A model generated the notes under the pieces. It had not been told where the DNA came from. It was given only the letters and a program-made list of their open reading frames with translations, and did not search any database. A stretch of DNA of 51,375 bases from DASXYU01 sp036502295. Lineage in GTDB: Bacteria > Actinomycetota > Actinomycetes > Mycobacteriales > Jatrophihabitantaceae. A program made the translations under genes and the position numbers. Positions 23,240 to 31,330 of the stretch are shown here, one piece after another (position 1 is the stretch's first letter; each line of letters opens with the position of its first letter). Location: the NCBI GenBank assembly GCA_036502295.1, contig DASXYU010000033.1, forward strand, positions 1-51,375. The letters run 5' to 3'.

Positions 23240-23311
23240 GTTGATTGGTCACTTATGCCGTCCAGTGGTCAGTTGTAGGTGACCACTCAACGGCACAAGT
23301 GACCACTCAAC
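23240..23311. repeat. 72-bp palindromic element, copy 6
   Basis: This complete copy between flgE and flbD has two outlier boxes (GATTGGTCA and CAGTGGTCA). It is the only copy inside the large flagellar cluster, next to the flgE terminator hairpin. The left flank is C-rich. Confidence 0.95.
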
Positions 23312-23312
23312 G

Positions 23313-23353
23313 CACAAAGGGACGGCCGGCGTGAGCCGAACCGTCCCTTTGTG
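23313..23353 (-). terminator. Strong hairpin terminator after flgE
   Basis: A perfect 13-bp stem, CACAAAGGGACGG with CCGTCCCTTTGTG, encloses 15 bases. It begins 25 bases after the flgE stop. A/T pairs at the base of the stem give a short U-rich end. It separates flgE from the flbD unit. Confidence 0.8.
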
Positions 23354-23378
23354 AGGATGTTTTGTGAGGACGTTCTGG

Positions 23379-24317
23379 TTACTGCTTGAGGTTGACCAGG
23401 GTCTGCAGGATGTCATCGGAGGTGGTGATCACCTTCGAGTTCGCCTGGAAGCCGCGCTCCGAGATGATCAGGTTCGTGAGCTCCTGCGCCAAGTTCACGT
23501 TGCTCATCTCGATGTAGCCCGAGGTGATCGTGCCAAGGCCGCCCGTACCTGCCGTGCCGAGGATGGGCTGGCCGGAGGACGCCGTCGGCAGGTAATCCGA
23601 GTCACCGGACTTCGACAGGCCGTTCGGGTTGGTGAAGGTGGAGAGGGAGATCTTCGCAATCGCCGTGGTGGCACCGGCCGCGTCTACGCCGTTGACGGTG
23701 CCGTCCGGCGAGATGCTGTACGAGACGTAGGTGCCGTTGTTCAGCGACGTCAGCTCAAGGGACTTCGGTGGGTTGGCACCGGCGTCCGCCGGGTCCGTGT
23801 AGGCCGTGCCGGCAGCGTTCAGCGTGCTCGGCACCCCCGGCGGGGTGTCCACGTCCGCGGCCGTGGCGGCCGCCCCGTTCACCGAGTTGCCGGTTGCGTC
23901 GAGCAGCCATCCCTGGACGATGCCGCCATCAGGCGAGACGAGGTGGCCCTGGCTGTCGATGGTGAAGGCACCGGCGCGGGTGAAGAAGTCCTTGCCGTCC
24001 TTCGCCACGGTGAAGAAGCCGTCGCCGTTGATCAGCATGTTGCTTGCGACACCGGTTGCCTGGTTGGAGCCCTGCGTGAAGTTGAGGTTCGTGGCCGCGA
24101 GCTGCACGCCGAGACCGACCTGCGTTGCGTTGGTACCACCCAGCTGGGCACTGGGCGCGCCGCCACCGGTGATGGTCTGGCTGAGGGTGTCCTCGAACAC
24201 CGTGGAGCTCGATTTGAAGCCCGTGGTGTTGACGTTGGCGATGTTGTTCGACGTGACGTCGAGCATGTTCTGGTGCGCCTGCAGGCCGGCGATTCCGGTG
24301 AAGAGCGAACGAAGCAT
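23379..24317 (-). CDS. flgE: Flagellar hook protein FlgE
   Basis: The 312-residue protein has the hook/rod N-terminal signature NNIANVNTTGFKSS (about residues 24-37) and the C-terminal helix ISERGFQANSKVITTSDDIL. The middle is rich in Gly, Thr and Asp. It is short for a hook protein, so the exposed D2 domain is probably small. The position after flgD and fliK supports FlgE rather than the rod protein FlgG. AGGAG precedes ATG 24317. It has its own sigma28-like promoter and terminator, so it can be expressed as a single gene. Confidence 0.9.
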   Translation of the reverse strand: MLRSLFTGIAGLQAHQNMLDVTSNNIANVNTTGFKSSSTVFEDTLSQTITGGGAPSAQLGGTNATQVGLGVQLAATNLNFTQGSNQATGVASNMLINGDGFFTVAKDGKDFFTRAGAFTIDSQGHLVSPDGGIVQGWLLDATGNSVNGAAATAADVDTPPGVPSTLNAAGTAYTDPADAGANPPKSLELTSLNNGTYVSYSISPDGTVNGVDAAGATTAIAKISLSTFTNPNGLSKSGDSDYLPTASSGQPILGTAGTGGLGTITSGYIEMSNVNLAQELTNLIISERGFQANSKVITTSDDILQTLVNLKQ

Positions 24318-24356
24318 GTGGTGACTCCTAGGGGGTTTGAGTCGTCTTCCGTGTAC

Positions 24357-24383
24357 TTATCGGTTGTGCCGCGCCTAACTTCA
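24357..24383 (-). promoter_or_regulatory. Sigma28/FliA-like promoter of flgE
   Basis: On the - strand TGAA-N15-ACCGATAA has the best match to the FliA -10 (seven of eight). It lies about 40 bases before the flgE start. Confidence 0.72.
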
Positions 24384-24414
24384 GTGTTGCGGCGGCGTCA
24401 TGGGCTCATCGTCC

Positions 24415-24891
24415 TCAAGAGGAGGACGCGGAAATTCCCGTGACATTGGCGATCGGAACACTCTGGTTTCCGATCAGCACCTGCGCGCCCGTGGCGAGCG
24501 AGGTGACTCCGCTGACGACGCCGGTCGCTGCGTTATCGGAGCTGTCCGCGAAGGTGACGTTCTTGCCGATGAGGCCGGTCGCGGTCTGCGCTTGCTCCGC
24601 GGCCATGATCGAGTTCATCGTCTGCTGCATCGCCGTGATCGACTGGGTCTGGCTCAAGGTCGCGGTCTGCGTCATGAACGAGCCCATGTCTGCCGGCGAT
24701 GTCGGGTCCTGGTACTGCAGTTGCGCAACGAGAAGCTGCAGGAACGCCTGCGGGTCAAGCAACGGCTTGCTCGGGTCGTTCTCGGTCGTGCCGGCCGTCG
24801 GCGTGTTCGTCGGGTCGACGGCCCCGGTGGCCGCAGTCGGCGTCGAGTCCACGAACGGGCTGTAGCCGATTCCATCGATGGGGCTGGTCAT
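24415..24891 (-). CDS. flgD: Flagellar hook-capping protein FlgD
   Basis: The 158-residue protein has the FlgD core FLQLLVAQLQYQDPTSPADM, followed by the QSITAMQQTMNSIM helix. The C-terminal part (LIGKNVTF) is the start of the FlgD Tudor-like domain, and the fibronectin-like region of larger FlgD proteins is missing. It scaffolds hook assembly. ATG 24891 has GAGGAG six bases upstream; an upstream GTG at 24909 overlaps the fliK stop. Confidence 0.92.
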   Translation of the reverse strand: MTSPIDGIGYSPFVDSTPTAATGAVDPTNTPTAGTTENDPSKPLLDPQAFLQLLVAQLQYQDPTSPADMGSFMTQTATLSQTQSITAMQQTMNSIMAAEQAQTATGLIGKNVTFADSSDNAATGVVSGVTSLATGAQVLIGNQSVPIANVTGISASSS

Positions 24892-24905
24892 TATGTACTC
24901 CTCAA

Positions 24906-26498
24906 TCACAGCAAGCGATCGAGTGCGTCGCGTCCCGTACGTAGGACGCGGCGCACCGAGCGCTCGACAACGGTGGGCTCGGAGAGATGGTCCTGCCCGA
25001 TCGGTTGGGTACCACCCGCAGACTGCCGGCCTTGGTCCCGGCCCGCCGACGTCTGCGGGCCGCCCTGCGTGTTGGATTGGCCGAAGCTGAGGTCGACGCC
25101 GGCATAACCGGCCTGGTCGAGCTGGCTCTGCAGCTGCGGCAGCGCCGCGGTGATCGCGGCGCGTGCTGCTGGATCCGCGGCAGCGACGGTGACGTTGAGC
25201 GTGTTGCCCTGCAGCACCGCGGTCACGTTCACCACCCCGAGCTCGGCCGGGTGCAGCTGCACAGTGAGTTCGTGAGTGCCATTACGGCGCACCCGCAGGT
25301 TGGCCAGCGCGTTCGCGAGTTCGGGCTGATGCACGACCTGGCGCGCGACAGGTTGCGCTGCCGGCGCGGGCGGCACGGCCACCGGCGCGGTCGGCAGCGC
25401 CTGCTGCGGAGCGATGAGGGTCGGTGGGGCAGTCGTCGTCGTTCCGGAGGCGGCGTCGGCTGCGTCCTCGTCGGTGTGCGTGCTCTTACCGGGAGTCGAG
25501 GACGGCACGGGGGCCGCGTCGAGGGCGATCGACTGCAGCGCCGCCTGCAGCGGACTCGGAGTCGGCGCTGTGACCGCTAGAGCGGGCCCAGTGGGCGATT
25601 CTGACGTCCCGGTGGTCGCAGGGGGCGTCGAAACCGCCCACTCGGACGGATCCGTCGCCGCCGTGCTCGGCGTCGTGCTCGGCGTCGTGCTCGGCGTCGT
25701 GCTCCGGGCAGCGCCAGTCAGCGAAGCAGTCTGCGCGCCGGTTGCCGGTGGGGCATCGGCGGTGGGCGACGAGGCGAAGGCAGTGGCCGAGGTGATCGCC
25801 TCGGAGGTGGCCGACGTCGGGAAGGACGAGTCGGCCATCGCCTGAGCAGCCGGAGCGGTCGGAGCAGCCGGAGCAGCCGGAGCGGCCGGAGCAGCCACAG
25901 GGGCATCAGCGGCTACAGCGGCCGCAGCAGCAGGCGCAGTGGCGGCAGGCGCTGTGGCGGCGGCGTCCTCGAGCTGGGTTGCGAAGGAATCGGCGAGTTC
26001 TTGCGGAGTTCCGAGGACGGAACTCACGGACGCGCCCGCAACATCCTGCGCGACGCCTGCAGCCGCAACTCCGCCGCCGACCGCAGAGGGCGACCCGGCG
26101 GACGGCGGGGCGACCGACGTCGCACCGACTACGGCGGAGGACGAGACGGCTGCCGCGGCGGACGAGACGGTGATCGGAGTGACGTTGGCGGCGGGCGTCT
26201 GCGTCACGGTCTCAACGACCACGGCTGCCGCGGACAGCGCCGCCGAGGCAGCGAGCTCAGCAGCGTTCTGGGTTGCCGCGTCCTGAGTCGCAGTGTCGCT
26301 CGCGTCCTCGTCGGCTGCCGCAGCGTCCTTCGCCGAGCCCTTCGACGCGGTCGGGCCGTCCTTCGTGCCACCGAGCGCACTCTGCAACGCACCGGCGAAC
26401 TCGCCGGCATTGTCGGGGCTGTCGTCGGAGTCACTCGAACCGGCTCCGGTCGAGGCCACCGCCGGCGGCGCGGCGCCGATCGTGATCATGGAGGTCAT
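24906..26498 (-). CDS. fliK: Flagellar hook-length control protein FliK
   Basis: The 530-residue protein has a very long Ala/Pro/Thr/Ser-rich N-terminal region, expected to be extended, and a C-terminal FliK domain (HELTVQLHPAELGVVNVTAV, then AALPQLQSQLDQAGY). The domain contacts FlhB to switch export specificity. Runs such as TPST repeated three times and PAAPAAP are encoded by near-identical short DNA repeats (25670-25710 and 25850-25900). ATG 26498 overlaps the preceding stop (TGATG). Confidence 0.9.
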   Translation of the reverse strand: MTSMITIGAAPPAVASTGAGSSDSDDSPDNAGEFAGALQSALGGTKDGPTASKGSAKDAAAADEDASDTATQDAATQNAAELAASAALSAAAVVVETVTQTPAANVTPITVSSAAAAVSSSAVVGATSVAPPSAGSPSAVGGGVAAAGVAQDVAGASVSSVLGTPQELADSFATQLEDAAATAPAATAPAAAAAVAADAPVAAPAAPAAPAAPTAPAAQAMADSSFPTSATSEAITSATAFASSPTADAPPATGAQTASLTGAARSTTPSTTPSTTPSTAATDPSEWAVSTPPATTGTSESPTGPALAVTAPTPSPLQAALQSIALDAAPVPSSTPGKSTHTDEDAADAASGTTTTAPPTLIAPQQALPTAPVAVPPAPAAQPVARQVVHQPELANALANLRVRRNGTHELTVQLHPAELGVVNVTAVLQGNTLNVTVAAADPAARAAITAALPQLQSQLDQAGYAGVDLSFGQSNTQGGPQTSAGRDQGRQSAGGTQPIGQDHLSEPTVVERSVRRVLRTGRDALDRLL

Positions 26499-27535
26499 CA
26501 GAGCCTGCCCATCATCGAAGTGACACTGCTGACGTAGTTCTGGGTCTCGGTGTAGGGCGGGATGCCGCCGTACTGCTTCACCGCACCGGCACCGGCGTTG
26601 TACGCCGCCAGCGCGAGCGGCACCGAGCCGAACTGGGCGAGGTTGCCGGCGAGGATCGAGCCGGCCGCGTCGATGGCCTGGGTCGGGTCGAGGGCGTTCA
26701 CACCGTGGCTCGCCGCGGTCGACGGCATGAGCTGCATCAGCCCTTGCGCGCCGGCGGGGCTCACCGCGCTTGCATTCCCGCCCGACTCCTGCTGCGCGAC
26801 CGCAGCGAGCATTCCGCTCGGCAGGTTGTACTTCTGCTCCACCGCGGCGAACTGTGTCGCATAGGTCGCGACAGCCGAGTTCAATCCGGAAGCGGTGAGC
26901 TGCGAGGACGACAACCCGCCCGTCGAGGACGTGGCCTGCGACGGCACCATCCGCCGGATCGAGGTCGGCGTCTCGGTGAGGTTCGCGATCGAGACAGTCT
27001 CACCGGACTGCGGCGCCTGGATGATCTGGTTGTTCCCGAGGTAGATCGCCACGTGGTGGGCGGGGTTGCCGAAGAACACCAGGTCGCCCGGCTCGGCCTG
27101 CGCCAAGGACGGCACCGCCGTGCCGACCTGCTGCTGCTCGGCGGCGGTACGCGGAACAGTGATGCCGAGGTCCTTCATCGTCTGCTGCACGAGGCCGGAG
27201 CAATCCATGCCCGTCGTGCTTTCGCCGCCCCAGACGTACGGGATGCCGAGGTACTGCTTTGCGTCATTCACGATGGCGTCACCGGTGGCATAGGTGGCAC
27301 CGGTGGCATAGGACGCGCTACCGGAGGCCGTAGAGGCGAGCGCCGGTGAATAGCTCGGCAACGCGCTTGAGGCACCGGCGAGCGCCGCGGAAAAGCTCGT
27401 TGCGCTCGAGGACGCTGCGGTCGCCGCGGTTGTAACCCCGTAGCTGCCCGACGCGAGGGCGCTGATCTTCGCCTGAATCGTGGTGATCCGGCTGTCGACC
27501 TGCGACATGAAGCTGGTGTCGATCGGAGCGGTCAC
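26498..27535 (-). CDS. NlpC/P60 peptidase-lytic transglycosylase fusion in the flagellar operon
   Basis: The 345-residue protein fuses two wall hydrolases. Residues about 84-175 form an NlpC/P60 domain with Cys112 (MDCSGLVQ) and His160/161 (AHHVAIYLG). Residues about 222-340 form a lytic transglycosylase domain with catalytic Glu250 (AQQESGGNASA), GLMQLMPSTA and LALAAYNAGAGAV. It lies between fliJ and fliK, where a FlgJ-like muramidase could open peptidoglycan for the rod. The N-terminal 80 residues are Ser/Ala-rich, with no classical signal peptide, so export by the flagellar route is possible but inferred. Confidence 0.93.
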   Translation of the reverse strand: MTAPIDTSFMSQVDSRITTIQAKISALASGSYGVTTAATAASSSATSFSAALAGASSALPSYSPALASTASGSASYATGATYATGDAIVNDAKQYLGIPYVWGGESTTGMDCSGLVQQTMKDLGITVPRTAAEQQQVGTAVPSLAQAEPGDLVFFGNPAHHVAIYLGNNQIIQAPQSGETVSIANLTETPTSIRRMVPSQATSSTGGLSSSQLTASGLNSAVATYATQFAAVEQKYNLPSGMLAAVAQQESGGNASAVSPAGAQGLMQLMPSTAASHGVNALDPTQAIDAAGSILAGNLAQFGSVPLALAAYNAGAGAVKQYGGIPPYTETQNYVSSVTSMMGRL

Positions 27536-27538
27536 GAG

Positions 27539-27970
27539 CTACATCCCCAACCCGTCGCGGTGGATGCGGGCGGCGACCTCGTCGAGCTCGCGCTGCGCCG
27601 CGAGTGCCGCGCGGTGCCGCTCGGTGGCCAGGTGCCGCTCGTTGAGTTCCTCCGCGGTGAGGCGAGCCCGGGCAGCCTCACCGAGTTCGTCGCGGCGCGC
27701 GTCGGCCTCGTCCTCGGCCTGTTCGGCGTAGCGGATCGTCGCGGAGTGCGTGGCGGCCGCAGCCTGTCGGGCAACCGCGGCGGCGACGAACGCCGTGGCC
27801 TGGTCCTGCGCACCGGCGGCGATGAGCGAGTCGACGCGATCGGCGCTGTACTTCACCCGTTCATGCGCGCGCACCACGTGCCGCTGCGCCGTCGCGAGGT
27901 GCTGCTTCGCCGCGTCCTCCTGCAGCTGGCGCGCACGCACCAGCGAGCTCAGCCACTTCTTGCCGCTCAT
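27539..27970 (-). CDS. fliJ: Flagellar export chaperone FliJ
   Basis: The 143-residue, almost wholly helical coiled-coil protein is rich in Ala, Arg and Glu. It matches FliJ in size, heptad character and position directly after fliI. FliJ is the central stalk of the FliI ATPase. ATG 27970 is the last part of a repeat element that fills the fliI-fliJ gap and supplies the upstream purine-rich site. Primary-sequence similarity to FliJ is weak, as usual. Confidence 0.85.
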   Translation of the reverse strand: MSGKKWLSSLVRARQLQEDAAKQHLATAQRHVVRAHERVKYSADRVDSLIAAGAQDQATAFVAAAVARQAAAATHSATIRYAEQAEDEADARRDELGEAARARLTAEELNERHLATERHRAALAAQRELDEVAARIHRDGLGM

Positions 27971-28049
27971 GCGCGTTCTCGCTTCGCTGCGAACACGCGC
28001 GAAGCTGCAAGCGCACTGTGCCGATTGGTTCGCTCACTTCGTTCGCTCA
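27968..28049 (-). repeat. Stop-to-start spacer repeat (MIRU-like), copy A
   Basis: The element spans exactly from the fliI TGA to the fliJ ATG. It begins TGAGCGAACGAAGTGAGCGAA and ends GCGAAGCGAGAACGCGCATG, containing a hairpin around TTCGCAGCGAA. Related copies fill the flgC-fliE and E1beta-E2 gaps. Confidence 0.8.
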
Positions 28050-29426
28050 CGCCGCGCCCTCCGGCAAGTCAGAGTCGAGTTGCAGGGCACCGGAGAGCGC
28101 GCCCCACGAGTCCTCGGCGGACCAGAGATCATGCATGTCCTGCTGCAGGAATCCCTCCAGCGCGGGCCAGAGCTGCAGCGCGCGATCGGCGTCGGGGTTG
28201 GTACCCGAGACGTAGGCACCGATCTCCACGAGTTCCTTCACATCGCGGCGAGCATCGAGCAGGCGCCGCGCCGTGCGCATCACCGCCTTCTGCTCCCCGG
28301 TGGTCACCGCTCCGGCGACGCGCGACACCGAGGCGAGGACGTCGATCGCCGGGAAGTGCCCGGAGTTGGCGAGCTTGCGGTCGAGAGCGATGTGGCCGTC
28401 GAGGATGGAGCGCGCGGCGTCGGCGATCGGCTCGTTGTGGTCGTCACCCTCGACGAGGACGGTGTACAGCCCTGTGATGGAGCCGTTCTCCGACGCACCG
28501 GCGCGCTCGAGCAGCTGCGGCAGCATCGCGAAAACCGACGGCGGGTAGCCACGCGTCGTCGGCGGCTCACCGGCGGAGAGGCCGATCTCGCGTTGTGCCA
28601 TCGCGAGACGCGTGATCGAGTCCATGAGCAGCAGGACTTCTTTGCCGGACTCGCGGAACCACTCAGCGATACGGGTCGCCACGAACGCCGCACGGAGTCG
28701 CACCAGCGGAGGCTGGTCAGAGGTCGCCACGACGACGACGGCGTTACGCATACCCTCCGGGCCGAGATCGTCGTCAAGGAACTCCCGCACCTCTCGACCA
28801 CGTTCACCGACGAGGGCGAGGACGGTGACCTCCGCCTCGCTGCCGCGGGTGATCATCGACATAAGGCTCGACTTGCCGACCCCGGATCCGGCGAAGATGC
28901 CGAGGCGCTGACCGCGGCCCACCGGGGTGAGCGTGTCGACGGCACGAATGCCCAGCGGCATCGGACTGTTCACCCGGCGGCGCGTCATCGCGTCCGGCGG
29001 GAGTGCATCGATGCCGACCCGCTCGAGTCCGGCCGGCATCGGCATCCCGTCCATCGGCCGGCCCAGGCCGTCGAGGACGCGCCCGAGTAGCTGCTCGCCG
29101 ACGCCCACGGTCAACGGACCACCGGTGGCGATGACGTGCTCGCCCGCCCCGATGCCGCTGATCGGTCCCATCGGCATGCAGGTCGAGAGCGGACCGTCCA
29201 CGCTGTGCTGCACCGCGACGACCTCGGCAGGTGTCTCGTCCTGCCCGATGAGCACCACGTCACCGACGCGTGACGGTAGGCCACGCACCACGATGGAAAG
29301 CCCACGAACTTCCATGACCTCACCGGACATGCGCGGATGCGCCGCGGTGAGGGCGTCCTGCACGGCGACGCCGAGTCGTTCGAGCGTGGTTCGCATCGTG
29401 GTCATGCCAGTGCTCATGCCGCTCAT
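28047..29426 (-). CDS. fliI: Flagellum-specific ATP synthase FliI
   Basis: The 459-residue hexameric ATPase of the flagellar export system has its Walker A at GIFAGSGVGKSS (K185). Walker B lies near VLLLMDSITR, preceded by the GERGREV motif, and the SGHFPAIDVL region follows near the C-terminus. ATG 29426 overlaps the fliH stop (ATGA); later in-frame ATGs at 29417, 29405 and 29396 are possible. It acts with FliH and FliJ at the base of the export gate. Confidence 0.96.
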   Translation of the reverse strand: MSGMSTGMTTMRTTLERLGVAVQDALTAAHPRMSGEVMEVRGLSIVVRGLPSRVGDVVLIGQDETPAEVVAVQHSVDGPLSTCMPMGPISGIGAGEHVIATGGPLTVGVGEQLLGRVLDGLGRPMDGMPMPAGLERVGIDALPPDAMTRRRVNSPMPLGIRAVDTLTPVGRGQRLGIFAGSGVGKSSLMSMITRGSEAEVTVLALVGERGREVREFLDDDLGPEGMRNAVVVVATSDQPPLVRLRAAFVATRIAEWFRESGKEVLLLMDSITRLAMAQREIGLSAGEPPTTRGYPPSVFAMLPQLLERAGASENGSITGLYTVLVEGDDHNEPIADAARSILDGHIALDRKLANSGHFPAIDVLASVSRVAGAVTTGEQKAVMRTARRLLDARRDVKELVEIGAYVSGTNPDADRALQLWPALEGFLQQDMHDLWSAEDSWGALSGALQLDSDLPEGAA

Positions 29427-30232
29427 GCCCAGAGCACCCGCCGCACGCGCATCAGCGCCTTGGAGAGACGGGCATCGACCGAGGTGGACTCCCATACGGC
29501 CACCGCATCGCCCGGTTCGAAGCCTTCGTCCTGCACGAGGGTGACCTTGCGGTTCTCGCACTCGGGCAGCTCCACGGCACCGTTCGAGGTAAGCGTCGCG
29601 TAGTCGGCCGGACTCACCGTCACCGTCACGTGCTCGCCGACGGGAGCCAGCGTGAGTGCGCGGCGCAGTGCCGCGGCACCACGCTGCTCATCGTCCTTCA
29701 GGTGAGCGCCGATGATCGCCTCGGCGATGGTGAACGCCGACTCGATGATCGCCGTCTCCATCTCCTCGGCGTTCTTCAGGGCGCGACCCTCGAGCTTGCC
29801 GGCAGCTTGGTCGATCGCGGCGACGGCCTGCGCTGTGCGTTCCCGACGCTCGGCAGCGACCTTCTTGTACTCCGCGGCAGCGGCTTGACGCTCGGAGCGG
29901 GTGTGATCCCGCGCCTCGCGCAGGCCCTTCGCCCAACCTTCCGCATAGCCGACCGCCTGAGCCGAGACGCGAGCCTCTTCGAGGATCTCGTCGGGAATCC
30001 GGCTGTCGGGCGCGAGTTCGAAGAGCGGCGGTTCGTCCGGCGTCGGGACGCTGACGAGGAACTCCCGCAGCTGAGTCGTGGGCACCACGACCGCAGTGCG
30101 CAACTCCTCCAGGAACAGCGGCTGGATCGTCGGCTCGCCGACCCTGAAGCTCACGTTTTCCACGACCGCGCGAGGCGCGGTACCCACGTTTCCCATGACC
30201 GCGCCAGGCGGCGTCTTATGCGACGAAGGCAT
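29423..30232 (-). CDS. fliH: Flagellar assembly protein FliH
   Basis: The product of about 269 residues has a central helical region rich in Ala, Glu and Arg (about residues 85-165, EARVSAQAVGYAEGWAKGL onward) and a C-terminal FliH/V-ATPase-E-like domain. It is the peripheral stalk and regulator of FliI. ATG 30232 overlaps the fliG end by 17 bases with AGGGG eight bases upstream; ATG 30196 is an alternative start. The stop overlaps fliI. Confidence 0.88.
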   Translation of the reverse strand: MPSSHKTPPGAVMGNVGTAPRAVVENVSFRVGEPTIQPLFLEELRTAVVVPTTQLREFLVSVPTPDEPPLFELAPDSRIPDEILEEARVSAQAVGYAEGWAKGLREARDHTRSERQAAAAEYKKVAAERRERTAQAVAAIDQAAGKLEGRALKNAEEMETAIIESAFTIAEAIIGAHLKDDEQRGAAALRRALTLAPVGEHVTVTVSPADYATLTSNGAVELPECENRKVTLVQDEGFEPGDAVAVWESTSVDARLSKALMRVRRVLWA

Positions 30233-31316
30233 CCTCGTCGCCCCTGCCGACCATGATCTGGCCCGACTCTTCAAGCTGACGGATGATCCGGACGATGCTC
30301 TGCTGCGCCTCCTCGACGATGTGCACGCGCACCGGGCCGAGCAGGTCGCCCTCGTCGACGAGGTTCGCCGCAGCACGCTCGGACATGTTGCGCAGCACGC
30401 GGTCCTTCACACTGTCGTTCACGCCCTTGAGCGCGGTCGCAAGCTCATTGACCTGAACCTGACGCAGGATGAGCTGGATCGACTTGTCATCGAGGCTCAC
30501 GATGTCCTCGAACATGAACATCTGTGCGCGGACCTGCTCGGCGAGGTCCGGGTCACGTTCCTCCAGGCCTTCGAGGATCATCTTCTCGGTGCCGCGGTCG
30601 GCGCGGTTGATGATCTCGACGAGTGGGCGCAGACCACCGACGGTGGAGAGATCGGCGTTCATCCCGAGCGAGCCGAGACGGCGCTCGAGCGAACTCTCGA
30701 CCTGACGGATCAGGTCGGGCGAGGTGCGGTCCATGATCGCGATGCGGTGTGCGACGTCCGCCTGTAGCTCACGGCCGAAGCCCGCGAGGACGGCCGAGGC
30801 AAGTCCGGCCGGCAGATGGGCGAGGACGAGGGCGATCGTCTGCGGGTGCTCGTCGTTGAGGAACGACACGATCTGGCGCGCGTCGAGGTTCTGCATGAAC
30901 GAGAACGGCAGCTCGACGAACGACTGCGAGAGGCGCTCGAGGATCTCGGCGGCGCGCTCCTCGCCGACCGCTGCGTAAAGCAGTTCGCGGGCGAGGTCCA
31001 TGCCGCCGCGGGCACCGACGGCACCGGTGGCGAGCATCGCGGCGAACTCGGCGAGGACGGCCGAGGCGATCTCCGGGTTCACCGTGCCGATGCGGGCGAT
31101 CTCCGTCGACAGATCTTCCAGCTCGGCCTCGTTGAGGTGGCCGAGCACCCGCGCCGACTCGTCCTTGCCGAGTTGCAGCACGAGGATCGCGGCTTTCTGC
31201 CGTCCCGACATGCCGCGGAGCAGGTCGACCGGCGGAGGTGTCGCGGGAACCGGTGGTGGGGCAGCTTGCTGCGGGGCCTGCTGCTGGGCCTGCGCGTTTT
31301 CCAGAACGGCTGTCAT
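30216..31316 (-). CDS. fliG: Flagellar motor switch protein FliG
   Basis: The 366-residue protein has the FliG N-terminal domain (SGRQKAAILVLQLGKDESARVL), a middle domain with HPQTIALVLAHLPAGLAS and a C-terminal domain with the charged torque helix (DKSIQLILRQV and LLRNMSERAA-type segment). The first 30 residues are Gln/Pro/Ala-rich. FliG couples the MotA/B stator to the MS ring built by FliF, which is encoded just upstream. Confidence 0.96.
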   Translation of the reverse strand: MTAVLENAQAQQQAPQQAAPPPVPATPPPVDLLRGMSGRQKAAILVLQLGKDESARVLGHLNEAELEDLSTEIARIGTVNPEIASAVLAEFAAMLATGAVGARGGMDLARELLYAAVGEERAAEILERLSQSFVELPFSFMQNLDARQIVSFLNDEHPQTIALVLAHLPAGLASAVLAGFGRELQADVAHRIAIMDRTSPDLIRQVESSLERRLGSLGMNADLSTVGGLRPLVEIINRADRGTEKMILEGLEERDPDLAEQVRAQMFMFEDIVSLDDKSIQLILRQVQVNELATALKGVNDSVKDRVLRNMSERAAANLVDEGDLLGPVRVHIVEEAQQSIVRIIRQLEESGQIMVGRGDEDAFVA

Positions 31317-31330
31317 CTGTTATCCCACCT

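Noticed and set aside
1..23311. CRISPR array interpretation of the GAGTGGTCA repeats
   Set aside because: Boxes occur as isolated 72-bp palindromes kilobases apart, with no regular unique spacers and no cas genes in the window.
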